DNA of 13,861 nucleotides from Planctomycetia bacterium (GTDB lineage Bacteria; Planctomycetota; UBA11346). The notes below the pieces were generated by a model. That model was not told the DNA's origin, searched no databases, and saw only the letters and a program-made list of their open reading frames with translations. The stretch spans positions 1 through 13,861 of the forward strand of contig SYDV01000406.1 in assembly GCA_005801395.1 (NCBI GenBank). The letters run 5' to 3'. Every line of letters begins with the position of its first letter. Position 1 is the stretch's first letter. The position numbers and the translations under genes are program-made. This document shows, piece after piece, positions 7,046 to 13,701 of this stretch.

Positions 7046-7083
7046 GACTTCCGGACTTCCGGACTTCCGGACTTCCGGACCGG
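7046..7083 (-). repeat. Right octamer array, inverted copy
   Basis: Four perfect GACTTCCG units at 7046, 7054, 7062 and 7070, then GACCGG. This is the same octamer as the left array in reverse complement and different phase. Confidence 0.9.
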
Positions 7084-7087
7084 TAAT

Positions 7088-7852
7088 TCATTCTCCAAGA
7101 TACGCCTCCCGCACCTTCGGATCATTGAGCAAATTACTGGCGAGATCATGGGCAACGATTTTCCCGGTTTCCAAGACGTAGCCGCGATGGGCTAGCTGGA
7201 GTGCGAGGTGGGCGTTTTGCTCAACTAGCAGGACCGACAATCCTTCCTGATTAAGCGTGCGAATGGTGTCGAATATTTTAAGTGTCAGCAGGGGGGCGAC
7301 ACCCATTGATGGTTCGTCCATCAGCAACATTTTTGGTTTCGACATCAGCGCGCGGCCAATGGCCAGCATTTGTTGTTCGCCGCCGGATAAGGTGCCACCG
7401 GTTTGATGGCGACGATCACTTAATACGGGGAATAAACTAAACGCGTGCTCAATGCCGTCGGAAATTTCTCGCGGGTCGTGACGAGTAAAAGCACCAAGAC
7501 GTAAATTTTCCACCACGGTTAAACGAGGGAATATCAGTCGTCCTTCCGGTACCTGGGCTAATCCTCGTTCAACAATTCGATGCGCTGGTATCAGGGGGAT
7601 TGCTTCGTTTGCAAAAGTAATTTCACCGCCAGATATTTTTTGAATGCCCGAAATGCATCGCAGAGTGGTCGTTTTTCCGGCGCCGTTGCTACCAATCAAA
7701 CAAACAATTTCTCCGCGACCGACGGTTAAAGATACGTCTTTCAACACGTTAATGGCGCCGTACGCCGATGATACATTGGTCAGTGTCAGCAGGTTTTCTT
7801 TATTGGGTGCAGTGACGACACTTTTAATCGTCGTTTGATTTGTTTCCGTCAT
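7088..7852 (-). CDS. livF: Branched-chain amino acid ABC transporter ATPase LivF
   Basis: One of the two nucleotide-binding subunits powering the LivHM permease, on the cytoplasmic face of the membrane. At 254 residues it shows Walker A GSNGAGKT (54-61), a Q-loop at Q100, the LivF-typical QVPEGRLIFPRLTVVENL segment (100-117), signature LSGGE (155-159), Walker B MLLMDEP (175-181) and LVEQNA (209-214), where LivF proteins normally lack the switch histidine. The N-terminus is about 15-20 residues longer than usual, but the start is supported by AAGGAGG 4 nt upstream and a 4-bp ATGA overlap with livG. It is the last gene of the liv unit and is followed directly by the inverted octamer element. 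Confidence 0.96.
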   Translation of the reverse strand: MTETNQTTIKSVVTAPNKENLLTLTNVSSAYGAINVLKDVSLTVGRGEIVCLIGSNGAGKTTTLRCISGIQKISGGEITFANEAIPLIPAHRIVERGLAQVPEGRLIFPRLTVVENLRLGAFTRHDPREISDGIEHAFSLFPVLSDRRHQTGGTLSGGEQQMLAIGRALMSKPKMLLMDEPSMGVAPLLTLKIFDTIRTLNQEGLSVLLVEQNAHLALQLAHRGYVLETGKIVAHDLASNLLNDPKVREAYLGE

Positions 7853-8871
7853 CCCGCCTCCTTACCTAAATAGGCTTCAATGACGGCTGGGTGTGCGCGA
7901 ATTTCGGCGGGCGTGCCTTCGGCAATTTTATTGCCGTAATGCAATACCACGACGCGGTCACTAATACCCATGACCACTTTCATGTCATGTTCGATTAATA
8001 ACACCGTGACACCTAAGTCACGAATGCGGCGAATCAGCGTCATGAGCGAGGCTGATTCCGTTGGATTCAGCCCTGCGGCTGGCTCATCGAGTAATAATAA
8101 CGACGGCTGCGATGCTAAGGCACGGGCAATTTCTAAACGGCGTTGATGACCATACGGTAAACCACCGGCGCTGACGTCAGCGACCTCGCTTAAATCGACA
8201 AAGGCTAATAACTCATTTGCCCTAGCGCAGGCGGCGCGGTCTTCGCGAAAATGTGCCGGTAAACGAAACGCGCCATCCCAAGCGCGAGTGGATAATTTTG
8301 GTTCCATGCCCACTAATACATTATCACGGACACTGAGTTCGCGGAATAAACGAATATTTTGAAACGTCCGGGCTACCCCAGCGCGAGTGACTAAATCAGG
8401 TGAACAGCGCGAAGTACGCCATGCATTCCATGCACCACCAGCACCGACGACAGCACCCAATAGGGCGGGAATCATCGTCCACCATGACGGAGCTAATAGG
8501 CTACTGGCATCGCTCAACGCCTGGCCCCAGGGAAACGGCGTCGTAACGGCATGGGTATTAATCGTGGCGTTCCAGAGGGCATTGGCGTGCAACGCTAAGG
8601 TGACGGCTATTGCGGTAACCACACCTGACACGGCCCACGATAATTTATCACGTAACGTGGCCGACTTTTCGATGACGGCGGCATTAATGAATACCTGACC
8701 AGTCGTTGGTGGGTAAATACCAGTGATGGTATTAAATAATGAAGTCTTCCCTGCTCCGTTAGGGCCAATCACGGCCAAAATCTCGCCTTTTTCGACGCCA
8801 AAACTGACCTCGTTGACCGCAGTTAATCCACCGAAGCGTAACGTAACTTGTTTTAATTCGAGGACGTTCAT
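7849..8871 (-). CDS. livG: Branched-chain amino acid ABC transporter ATPase LivG with a membrane-helix insertion
   Basis: The second nucleotide-binding subunit of the liv importer. Core motifs are intact: Walker A GPNGAGKT (36-43), Q-loop Q171 in ARTFQNIRLF, the LivG-type signature LPYGHQRRLEIARAL (238-252), Walker B LLLLDEP (258-264) and switch H295 in LLIEHDM. The protein is 340 residues, against about 255 for a usual LivG. The excess of about 85-90 residues sits at about 67-160, between the strand after Walker A and the Q-loop, where a normal LivG has only a short GLPPHRIA-like link. It contains two strongly hydrophobic stretches, about 78-97 and 132-151, joined by a polar loop, so it could form a helical hairpin in the membrane. 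The frame is open throughout and starts and ends in 4-bp ATGA overlaps with livM and livF, which argues against a sequencing artefact. Confidence 0.95.
   Translation of the reverse strand: MNVLELKQVTLRFGGLTAVNEVSFGVEKGEILAVIGPNGAGKTSLFNTITGIYPPTTGQVFINAAVIEKSATLRDKLSWAVSGVVTAIAVTLALHANALWNATINTHAVTTPFPWGQALSDASSLLAPSWWTMIPALLGAVVGAGGAWNAWRTSRCSPDLVTRAGVARTFQNIRLFRELSVRDNVLVGMEPKLSTRAWDGAFRLPAHFREDRAACARANELLAFVDLSEVADVSAGGLPYGHQRRLEIARALASQPSLLLLDEPAAGLNPTESASLMTLIRRIRDLGVTVLLIEHDMKVVMGISDRVVVLHYGNKIAEGTPAEIRAHPAVIEAYLGKEAG
7857..7863 (-). promoter_or_regulatory. Strong ribosome binding site of livF
   Basis: AAGGAGG on the minus strand lies within the end of livG, 4 nt before the livF ATG. 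It supports the extended LivF N-terminus. Confidence 0.7.
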
Positions 8872-9920
8872 GACACCGTGCCAATAGTTACGGGTTTAGC
8901 TTTTATGGGATCAACATCTTGTGCTGGAATAATGCCCTGTGGCCGCAGGCGCATCATCAAAATTAACGCCAAACCAAAAATCATAAATTTCCAGTTACTA
9001 GGTGTGGCTAAAACATTGTTCCCGGTCAATTCATTTCGCGTCATCCATTCCGTGAGATTGACTAAAATAATGGAATTAAATCCGACCATGATGAGCGCGC
9101 CTAAAATCACTCCCTTCACGTTACCCATTCCGCCAACAATCACGATGCATAAAATAACCACCGATTGCTGAAAATCATAAAACGACGGTTCAATACTCGT
9201 GCCGTTTAAGCTGGCAAACATGGCGCCGCCGAAGGCACAAAGGCCAGAACCAATCGCGAAGGCAATTAACTTGGTTCGTGCAGGAGAAATCCCCATGGAG
9301 CGGGCGGCTAATTCATCATCTCGCACGGCAATCCATTGCCGCCCTAAACGTGATTTGCGCATATTCTGGCACAGTAAAATAGCGGCCAACAACAGCGCGA
9401 GGTACAGATAATAGGTTGGTTTATAGGCGCTGATTGAATGCGTGATAAAAGGGATTTCCGGCGCGGCCACCGGATTTAACCCTTGCGTGCCTTTGGTAAT
9501 GGCATCCATGTTTTTTAACACATCGGTAATGATTTCACCAAAGCCCAAGGTGACGATAGCTAAATAATCGCCGCGTAAGCGCATGGCCGGTAGTGCTAAT
9601 ATCGTGCCAGCGAGTGCTCCTACCAATAGCGCAACACCTAATCCAGGCCAGAAACCAATTTGGAACGGATAAATGGGCACCGTACAAATGGCAAACGTAT
9701 AAGCGCCAATCGCCATAAAGGCAGCCGCCCCGAGATTGAGTAAACCAGTAAACCCAGCGACAATATTTAAACCTAATCCAACAATGGCAAAAACCATAAT
9801 TGCCGGCACTAATGACGCAAACCTCATTGAAGTCGGTAAATAATCATCAACCACGGGCAGAATGAATGCCAGGAAGCAAAGACATACAGCAGGATTAACC
9901 ACAGAGGACACAGAGCGCAC
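8868..9920 (-). CDS. livM: Branched-chain amino acid ABC transporter permease LivM
   Basis: A membrane subunit that forms the import channel with LivH. At 350 residues it has about eight to ten hydrophobic helices and typical LivM segments: GFTGLLNLGAAAFMAIGAYT (56-75), MRLRGDYLAIVTLGFGEI (113-130), TKGTQGL (142-148), and the ATPase-contacting loop GRQWIAVRDDELAARSMGI (193-211), followed by GGMGNVKGVILGA (263-275). The stop overlaps livG by 4 bp. The start is odd: the longest frame begins with GTG at 9920 inside the left inverted repeat of the GxxExxY element, so residues 1-8 (VRSVSSVV) are repeat-encoded. GTG codons at 9911 and 9902 are alternatives. ATG 9827 would remove the first helix. 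No Shine-Dalgarno sequence precedes any of them, so translation may depend on coupling to the gene ending 9 nt upstream. Confidence 0.92.
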   Translation of the reverse strand: MRSVSSVVNPAVCLCFLAFILPVVDDYLPTSMRFASLVPAIMVFAIVGLGLNIVAGFTGLLNLGAAAFMAIGAYTFAICTVPIYPFQIGFWPGLGVALLVGALAGTILALPAMRLRGDYLAIVTLGFGEIITDVLKNMDAITKGTQGLNPVAAPEIPFITHSISAYKPTYYLYLALLLAAILLCQNMRKSRLGRQWIAVRDDELAARSMGISPARTKLIAFAIGSGLCAFGGAMFASLNGTSIEPSFYDFQQSVVILCIVIVGGMGNVKGVILGALIMVGFNSIILVNLTEWMTRNELTGNNVLATPSNWKFMIFGLALILMMRLRPQGIIPAQDVDPIKAKPVTIGTVS

Positions 9921-9924
9921 AGAG
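9896..9924 (+). repeat. Left inverted repeat of the GxxExxY element
   Basis: Begins TAACCACAGAGGACACAGAG and matches the reverse complement of 10311-10339 at 26 of 29 positions, with the outer 12 bp perfect. It contains the candidate GTG starts of livM. Confidence 0.85.
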
Positions 9925-9929
9925 GTCTC

Positions 9930-10352
9930 TTATGAGGGTAAAGGTGAGTTGGTGAATCGTTTGATGCCAGAAGTCAGAATACGTTGGTTGAAATTAATAA
10001 GTAATCCGGTCGAAATTCCAGATAGCTTCATGTATGAGAGTATTTGTGCATGGTGAATGTTGGTAAGTTGATCGACTGTTTTTAGCTCGCAGATGACACG
10101 ATTTTCGACAACCACATCTAATCGATATCCATAGTTTAATGTTACACCTTTATAAATAACAGGTAATGACCGCTGTTGCTCTATATGCAGGCCCAATGTA
10201 ATCAATTCATGGCACAAACAGGCTTCATAGGCTGACTCCAACAAGCCAGGCCCTAATTGGCGATGCACCTCAATCGCTGCTCCAATAATGAGACCCGTAA
10301 GACGGTTACTCTCGGTGTGCTCTGTGCCCTCTGTGGTTATTTCCTTCTTCAT
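9930..10352 (-). CDS. GxxExxY protein (PD-(D/E)XK nuclease-like fold)
   Basis: A 140-residue member of the GxxExxY family, whose biological role is not established. The name motif is G36-L-L-E39-S-A-Y42. A PD-(D/E)XK-like active site is visible as D79 (in YRLDVVV) and E89-x-K91 (in ICELK), followed by HAQILSY (101-107), so it may cut or bind nucleic acid. The N-terminal TTEGTEHTE is encoded by the right inverted repeat. The ATG at 10352 lies 13 bp outside that repeat, in sequence next to the livH stop, with only 6 bp between them; there is no other ATG before residue 108. Its stop is in frame with livM and three codons before the livM GTG. The gene interrupts an otherwise compact liv operon and so looks like an insertion. 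Confidence 0.88.
   Translation of the reverse strand: MKKEITTEGTEHTESNRLTGLIIGAAIEVHRQLGPGLLESAYEACLCHELITLGLHIEQQRSLPVIYKGVTLNYGYRLDVVVENRVICELKTVDQLTNIHHAQILSYMKLSGISTGLLINFNQRILTSGIKRFTNSPLPS
10311..10339 (-). repeat. Right inverted repeat of the GxxExxY element
   Basis: Read on the minus strand it begins TAACCACAGAGGGCACAGAG. It lies inside the GxxExxY coding sequence and encodes the Thr/Glu-rich residues TTEGTEHTE. Confidence 0.85.
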
Positions 10353-10358
10353 ATCAGC

Positions 10359-11315
10359 TCAAACTTTCTCTCGCACACGAGAGCCAAGAATGCCGGTTGG
10401 CCGGAAAACCAGAACTAAAATCAACAGAGCAAAAACTACGGTATTGCTCCATTGCCCACCATTGGGCACCCAGCCTTCCATGACGGCTCGCACTAAACCA
10501 ATGAGGATCGCGCCCAATACGGCACCAGGCAAATTCCCGATACCGCCTAATACCGCCGCCGTGAACGCATCCATGCCGTTGCGGTAGCCCATCTGAAAAT
10601 GAATGGAACCCGTGTAGAGCGCCGTGATGACGCTGGCCACACCGGCTAAAGCACCGCCAATAATAAAGGTTAAGCCGATGACCCGATCGACATTAATGCC
10701 CATCAATTTTGCCGCAGTTGGATTTTGCGCGACCGCGCGCATGGCCGTGCCCATGCGCGTGCGACTAATAAATAACGTCAACCCAATCATCAGGGGAATG
10801 GTTACCGCAGCGACCATCACATCGCGTGGGGTTAATAAGACGGCAGATTGTTCGCCTAGTAAATTACTCCAGCCGAATAAATCAGGAAATGATTTTGCCG
10901 AGGCAGCGGAATTACCTCCGCCAAAAACGTCCATGGGCAAACCGCCCCAAAACATGCCAATATTGATGAAGACAAACGATACGCCGATAGCTGATACCAG
11001 TGCGGTTAATTTAGGCGCTTCGCGAATCGGCTTGTAGGCTAATTTTTCTACCGACCAGTTTAACCCAGCGGTAAAAAACGGAACGGTTAAAAACAATAAC
11101 GGTAATGCGATCCACGGTGATAATTGATCACCACCACAGAGGCCAACAATGGTTAACGCCAGAAAGCAGCCCAGCATCATGACATCACCATGGGCAAAAT
11201 TGATCAACTCAATAATGCCATACACCATGGTATAACCGAGCGCGATTAGCGCGATGATCAAGCCATTTGCCAGACCCGTTATCAGTAATTGGATAATCAG
11301 TTCAGTGTTGGTCAT
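10359..11315 (-). CDS. livH: Branched-chain amino acid ABC transporter permease LivH
   Basis: The permease partner of LivM in the inner membrane. It is 318 residues from ATG 11315; a TTG two codons upstream (11321) is a possible alternative, and neither has a clear ribosome binding site. LivH marks are LANGLIIALIALGYTMVYGI near the N-terminus, LINFAHGDVMMLG shortly after, and the ATPase-contacting loop TRMGTAMRAVAQNPTAAKLMGI. GGIGNLPGAVLGAILIGL follows, and the C-terminus is FRPTGILGSRVREKV. The C-terminus is complete by family standards, so the neighbouring insertion did not truncate it. About eight hydrophobic helices are evident. livJ ends 92 bp upstream; that gap shows no terminator, so livJ and livH are probably co-transcribed. 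Confidence 0.95.
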   Translation of the reverse strand: MTNTELIIQLLITGLANGLIIALIALGYTMVYGIIELINFAHGDVMMLGCFLALTIVGLCGGDQLSPWIALPLLFLTVPFFTAGLNWSVEKLAYKPIREAPKLTALVSAIGVSFVFINIGMFWGGLPMDVFGGGNSAASAKSFPDLFGWSNLLGEQSAVLLTPRDVMVAAVTIPLMIGLTLFISRTRMGTAMRAVAQNPTAAKLMGINVDRVIGLTFIIGGALAGVASVITALYTGSIHFQMGYRNGMDAFTAAVLGGIGNLPGAVLGAILIGLVRAVMEGWVPNGGQWSNTVVFALLILVLVFRPTGILGSRVREKV

Positions 11316-11407
11316 GACCAAATCAGCGGGAGAACTTTATTGATAAAATGGCAAAGAAAAGGGCGGCAAAAAGAGCACCAAACATGGGAGAAGGAGAGAA
11401 CTAAAGT

Positions 11408-12628
11408 TCACTGTCCCAAGAGCTTAACAAAAGAAAACGCTTCATTCACCACCGTATTGCCACTCATCAACGCCAAGGTGGTATCGCCATTGTCGTCAAA
11501 TGACCATTTGCCCAAAGCACCGTCATAATGTTTTGTTTCGCGTAGCGCTTGCAAAATTGCGGCGCGATCTTTTTTGCCCGCGCGCACCATAGCATCCAGT
11601 GCGACTTTGGCGCATTCATAAGCGTAGATGGCATAGCCTTCGGGTTCAATTTTATACACGGTGCGATAGGCATCGACGAACGCTTTGCCTTTGCCAGTTT
11701 GTTGTTCTGGTGGGATACCGCCGAAGGTGATGAATACGCGATTTTCTAATGCGGCATTGCCCGCAGCATTGATCAGCGCCGAATTATAGAAGGCATCCGG
11801 ACCCATGAGTTTTGCGGTTAATCCACCGCTCTGCATATCTTTCGCCAATTGTCCGGCTCCGGTTTCGGTGGTTCCACCGAAATAGACTAAATCAGGACGA
11901 GCCAAGCGTAATTTATTAATGAGCGATTTATAGTTGCCCGATTTGCCATCGATGCCTTCAGTGCCGACCACCGTTAAGCCCAATTTTTCCGCGCTTTGCT
12001 GAAACATTTTCGCAATGCCTTGACCATACAATTCACGATCGTGTAAGACGAATACTCGTTTCGTGCCTAATTCTTTTGCCCAGGCGGCACCAACGGCACC
12101 TTGAATATCATCAGCGGGCACGACGCGGAAATAATTAATGCTACCACTGGGACGATAAACGGCCGGCTCATTCGCCTCACCAACATTGGGTTTGGTTAAT
12201 CCCGGCCAGGTATTCGCTGGCGATATCATTGCTATGCCAGCTTGATTTAATTTCGGCATCGCAATTTTTGCCGCGCCTGAATTATACGTTCCGATATACA
12301 CCATGACGTCGGGATTGCGGATCGCTTTATCTGCGTTGGCAGCTTCGACTGCGGGATCCCAGGCTCCACGTTCGGGGGAAGCGTCATCCCAATCTTCGTA
12401 AGTCAGAGAATATTTTGTCCCGCCAACGGTTATTGTTCTTTCGTGTTCATCTAATGCCATTTTGATGCCATTGACCATGGAGGTCGTCTGTGCATTCGCA
12501 CTGCCGGTGCGCGGCAAGCTACTGACGATGGTGATGGTGTCGGCGGCGATCAGCGCGGATCCCCAAATCGATCCAAGGGCAGCCCCCATTAATAATAAGT
12601 GCATCGTACTGGTCATCCATGATCGCAT
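11408..12628 (-). CDS. livJ: Branched-chain amino acid ABC transporter substrate-binding protein LivJ
   Basis: A periplasmic binding protein (Leu/Ile/Val-type, class I fold) that feeds the LivHMGF importer. From ATG 12628 it has 406 residues. Residues 1-29 form a signal peptide (basic start, hydrophobic core LLLMGAALGSIWGSALIA, likely cleavage after IAA). The mature part begins DTITIVSSLPRTGSANAQ, then shows GTYNSGAAKIAMPKLNQAGI (113-132), ISPANTWPGLT (135-145) and RVFVLHDRELYGQG (191-204), all typical of the family. The true ligand could be another amino acid or an amide or urea, since this fold is versatile and I see no decisive residue. The frame stays open upstream to an ATG at 12742, but a GGGGGG run 7 nt before ATG 12628 and the signal peptide support the shorter form. 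Confidence 0.95.
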   Translation of the reverse strand: MRSWMTSTMHLLLMGAALGSIWGSALIAADTITIVSSLPRTGSANAQTTSMVNGIKMALDEHERTITVGGTKYSLTYEDWDDASPERGAWDPAVEAANADKAIRNPDVMVYIGTYNSGAAKIAMPKLNQAGIAMISPANTWPGLTKPNVGEANEPAVYRPSGSINYFRVVPADDIQGAVGAAWAKELGTKRVFVLHDRELYGQGIAKMFQQSAEKLGLTVVGTEGIDGKSGNYKSLINKLRLARPDLVYFGGTTETGAGQLAKDMQSGGLTAKLMGPDAFYNSALINAAGNAALENRVFITFGGIPPEQQTGKGKAFVDAYRTVYKIEPEGYAIYAYECAKVALDAMVRAGKKDRAAILQALRETKHYDGALGKWSFDDNGDTTLALMSGNTVVNEAFSFVKLLGQ

Positions 12629-12848
12629 AACGTTACCCCCCAAGCGGTTGGCAGCAGGGTAGAAACACTGTGCAGGGGGCAAGAAGGGGTTCGCGCAGCA
12701 GATCGGCGAGCGGTTAGCATTAGCCATACACCCGCTCACCACAACAGCGCCCTCCTCCGCTTTTCACTTGGTCCGGACTACCCGCTTTGCAGCATCCGAC
12801 CTCCCTTTTACCAGACGTGGGTAACGCCCCGTCATCACGGAGCTTCCC
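12629..12848. other. Divergent spacer between livJ and the FKBP gene
   Basis: This 220-bp spacer should hold promoters for both directions. I could not pick convincing -35/-10 pairs on either strand. A short inverted repeat, GAGCGG (12708-12713) and CCGCTC (12732-12737) with an 18-nt loop, is too weak to call an operator. Open frames crossing it lack protein-like composition. Confidence 0.4.
12636..12641 (-). promoter_or_regulatory. Ribosome binding site supporting the livJ start
   Basis: A GGGGGG run (followed by T) on the minus strand, 7 nt upstream of ATG 12628. It is a purine-rich Shine-Dalgarno substitute rather than a perfect AGGAGG. Confidence 0.5.
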
Positions 12849-13613
12849 ATGATTCGTTTGCCCCTTGTTGCCGCCCTGTGCGCGGTTTGTTGTGCGCCAC
12901 TGTTTGCTGAAGAAAAAGCACCTGCCACGACGACTCCGGTGGTTGCTGCTGGCGCATCCGCTGGTTGGACCAGTGATCAAAAGGCGAGCTATTTAATTGG
13001 TGTGCAAATGGCCAAACGCTTAAAGCCTTTTGCCGCAGATTTAGACTCAGCAAAAATTATCCAAGCGATTCAAGATGTCTTCGCCGGAAAAGAATCCGCC
13101 GTCCCCGCCAGCGAAGAACAAGCCGTTATGCAAACCTTCCAAGAAGGCATGCAAGCCAAAGAAGCCAAGCGCGGCGAATCACGCAAAAGTGACAACGTTA
13201 AATGGCTGGCTGACAATGGCAAAAAAGAAGGCATCAAAACCACCGCCAGCGGTTTACAATACCAAGTCATGAATGCTGGAGGAGGCAAACAAGCCGCCAT
13301 GGGCACCACGGTGACTGTCCATTATACCGGCACCTTGCTGGACGGTACCAAGTTCGATTCATCAGTTGACCGCGGCGAACCAGCCGATTTCCCACTGAAT
13401 CCAGGCGGCCTCATCCAAGGCTGGTTAGAAGCCATCCCCATGATGAAGGAAGGCGATAAATGGAAATTATTTATTCCTTCCGACCTCGCCTACGGTGAAC
13501 AAGGTAATCAAGGCATCCCACCAAATTCATTGCTGATCTTTGAAGTCGAACTCATCAAAGTCGGCGGCGGCGCACCAGCTCCAGCTGATGCTGGTGGCAT
13601 TCAGTTAAAATAA
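12849..13613 (+). CDS. Secreted FKBP-type peptidyl-prolyl cis-trans isomerase (FkpA/Mip-like)
   Basis: A folding helper that isomerises Xaa-Pro bonds in exported proteins. At 254 residues it has a signal peptide (1-20, cleavage likely after LFA), a linker rich in Ala/Thr/Pro, an FKBP_N-type helical dimerisation domain (about 40-125; SYLIGVQMAKRL) and an FKBP catalytic domain (about 130-238). Active-site residues of the family are present: Y159 in VHYTGTLLDGTKFDSS, F169, D170, I189 and W192 in LIQGWLEAI, Y215 in DLAYG, and F231 in LIFEVEL. The tail is Gly/Ala/Pro-rich (GGGAPAPADAGG). GGAG 6 nt upstream sets ATG 12849. It is a single-gene unit, divergent from livJ and closed by a strong terminator. 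No functional link to the importer is evident beyond both acting in the cell envelope. Confidence 0.96.
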   Translation: MIRLPLVAALCAVCCAPLFAEEKAPATTTPVVAAGASAGWTSDQKASYLIGVQMAKRLKPFAADLDSAKIIQAIQDVFAGKESAVPASEEQAVMQTFQEGMQAKEAKRGESRKSDNVKWLADNGKKEGIKTTASGLQYQVMNAGGGKQAAMGTTVTVHYTGTLLDGTKFDSSVDRGEPADFPLNPGGLIQGWLEAIPMMKEGDKWKLFIPSDLAYGEQGNQGIPPNSLLIFEVELIKVGGGAPAPADAGGIQLK

Positions 13614-13641
13614 AATATTAGGGTTATTGGTGATAAGAAAC

Positions 13642-13673
13642 GAGGTCGGGCTTTTGCTCGGCCTCTTTTTTTT
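13642..13673 (+). terminator. Rho-independent terminator of the FKBP gene
   Basis: A 10-bp stem (13642-13651 with 13656-13665, two G-T wobbles) around a TTTT loop, followed directly by eight T residues. It lies 29 bp after the FKBP stop codon. Confidence 0.92.
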
Positions 13674-13682
13674 GCACCGTGA

Positions 13683-13701
13683 CACGGGCGGCCCGCCCGT
13701 G
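13683..13701. repeat. Perfect GC-rich palindrome after the terminator
   Basis: CACGGGCGG and CCGCCCGTG form perfect 9-bp arms around one C. It has no T-run, so it is not a second terminator. It looks like a dispersed intergenic repeat (REP-like), but only one copy is in the window. Confidence 0.6.

Larger units (their letters stand above)
6911..7083. repeat. Inverted octamer-array element between livF and hisA
   Basis: Two tandem arrays of the same octamer in opposite orientation flank a spacer of about 95 bp. The left array is AGTCCGGA-type units; the right array is its reverse complement. Over 34 nt (6913-6946 against 7046-7079) the arms match at 33 positions, so a transcript could fold into a very long hairpin. 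An inner TTGCAT (6952-6957) and ATGCAA (7025-7030) extend the symmetry. The element fills the whole gap: 12 bp from the hisA ATG and 4 bp from the livF stop. The spacer contains a weak minus-strand promoter-like pair (TTTGCA, 16 bp, TAATAT; about 7031 to 7004). It may be a MITE-like or REP-like element. Confidence 0.8.
9896..10339. mobile_element. GxxExxY-gene element bounded by 29-bp inverted repeats
   Basis: A 444-bp unit inserted between livH and livM. It is bounded by inverted repeats matching at 26 of 29 positions, and it carries almost all of the GxxExxY gene. Both ends finish in TA (TAACCACAGAGG outward on each side), which fits a TA target site, but no longer target duplication is visible. 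No transposase is encoded, so any movement would need help in trans or use the nuclease-fold protein itself; that is speculation. CACAGAG-rich repeats flanking GxxExxY genes are something I recall from several environmental genomes, without a reference. Confidence 0.7.

Noticed and set aside
6911..7083. Possible CRISPR array
   Set aside because: The repeat unit is only 8 bp with no spacers between units, and the two arrays are in opposite orientation; no cas gene is nearby.
6895..7155. Minus-strand reading frame of 86 residues over the octamer element
   Set aside because: Its repetitive peptide comes from the tandem repeats and it overlaps the livF 3' end; there is no sign of selection on the protein.
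12629..12742. 38-residue N-terminal extension of LivJ
   Set aside because: It would place the signal peptide internally; the G-rich ribosome binding site and the signal sequence both point to ATG 12628.
12720..13053. Minus-strand frames at 12720-12980 and 12835-13053
   Set aside because: They lie antisense to the FKBP start and its upstream region and have no recognisable domain or start signal.
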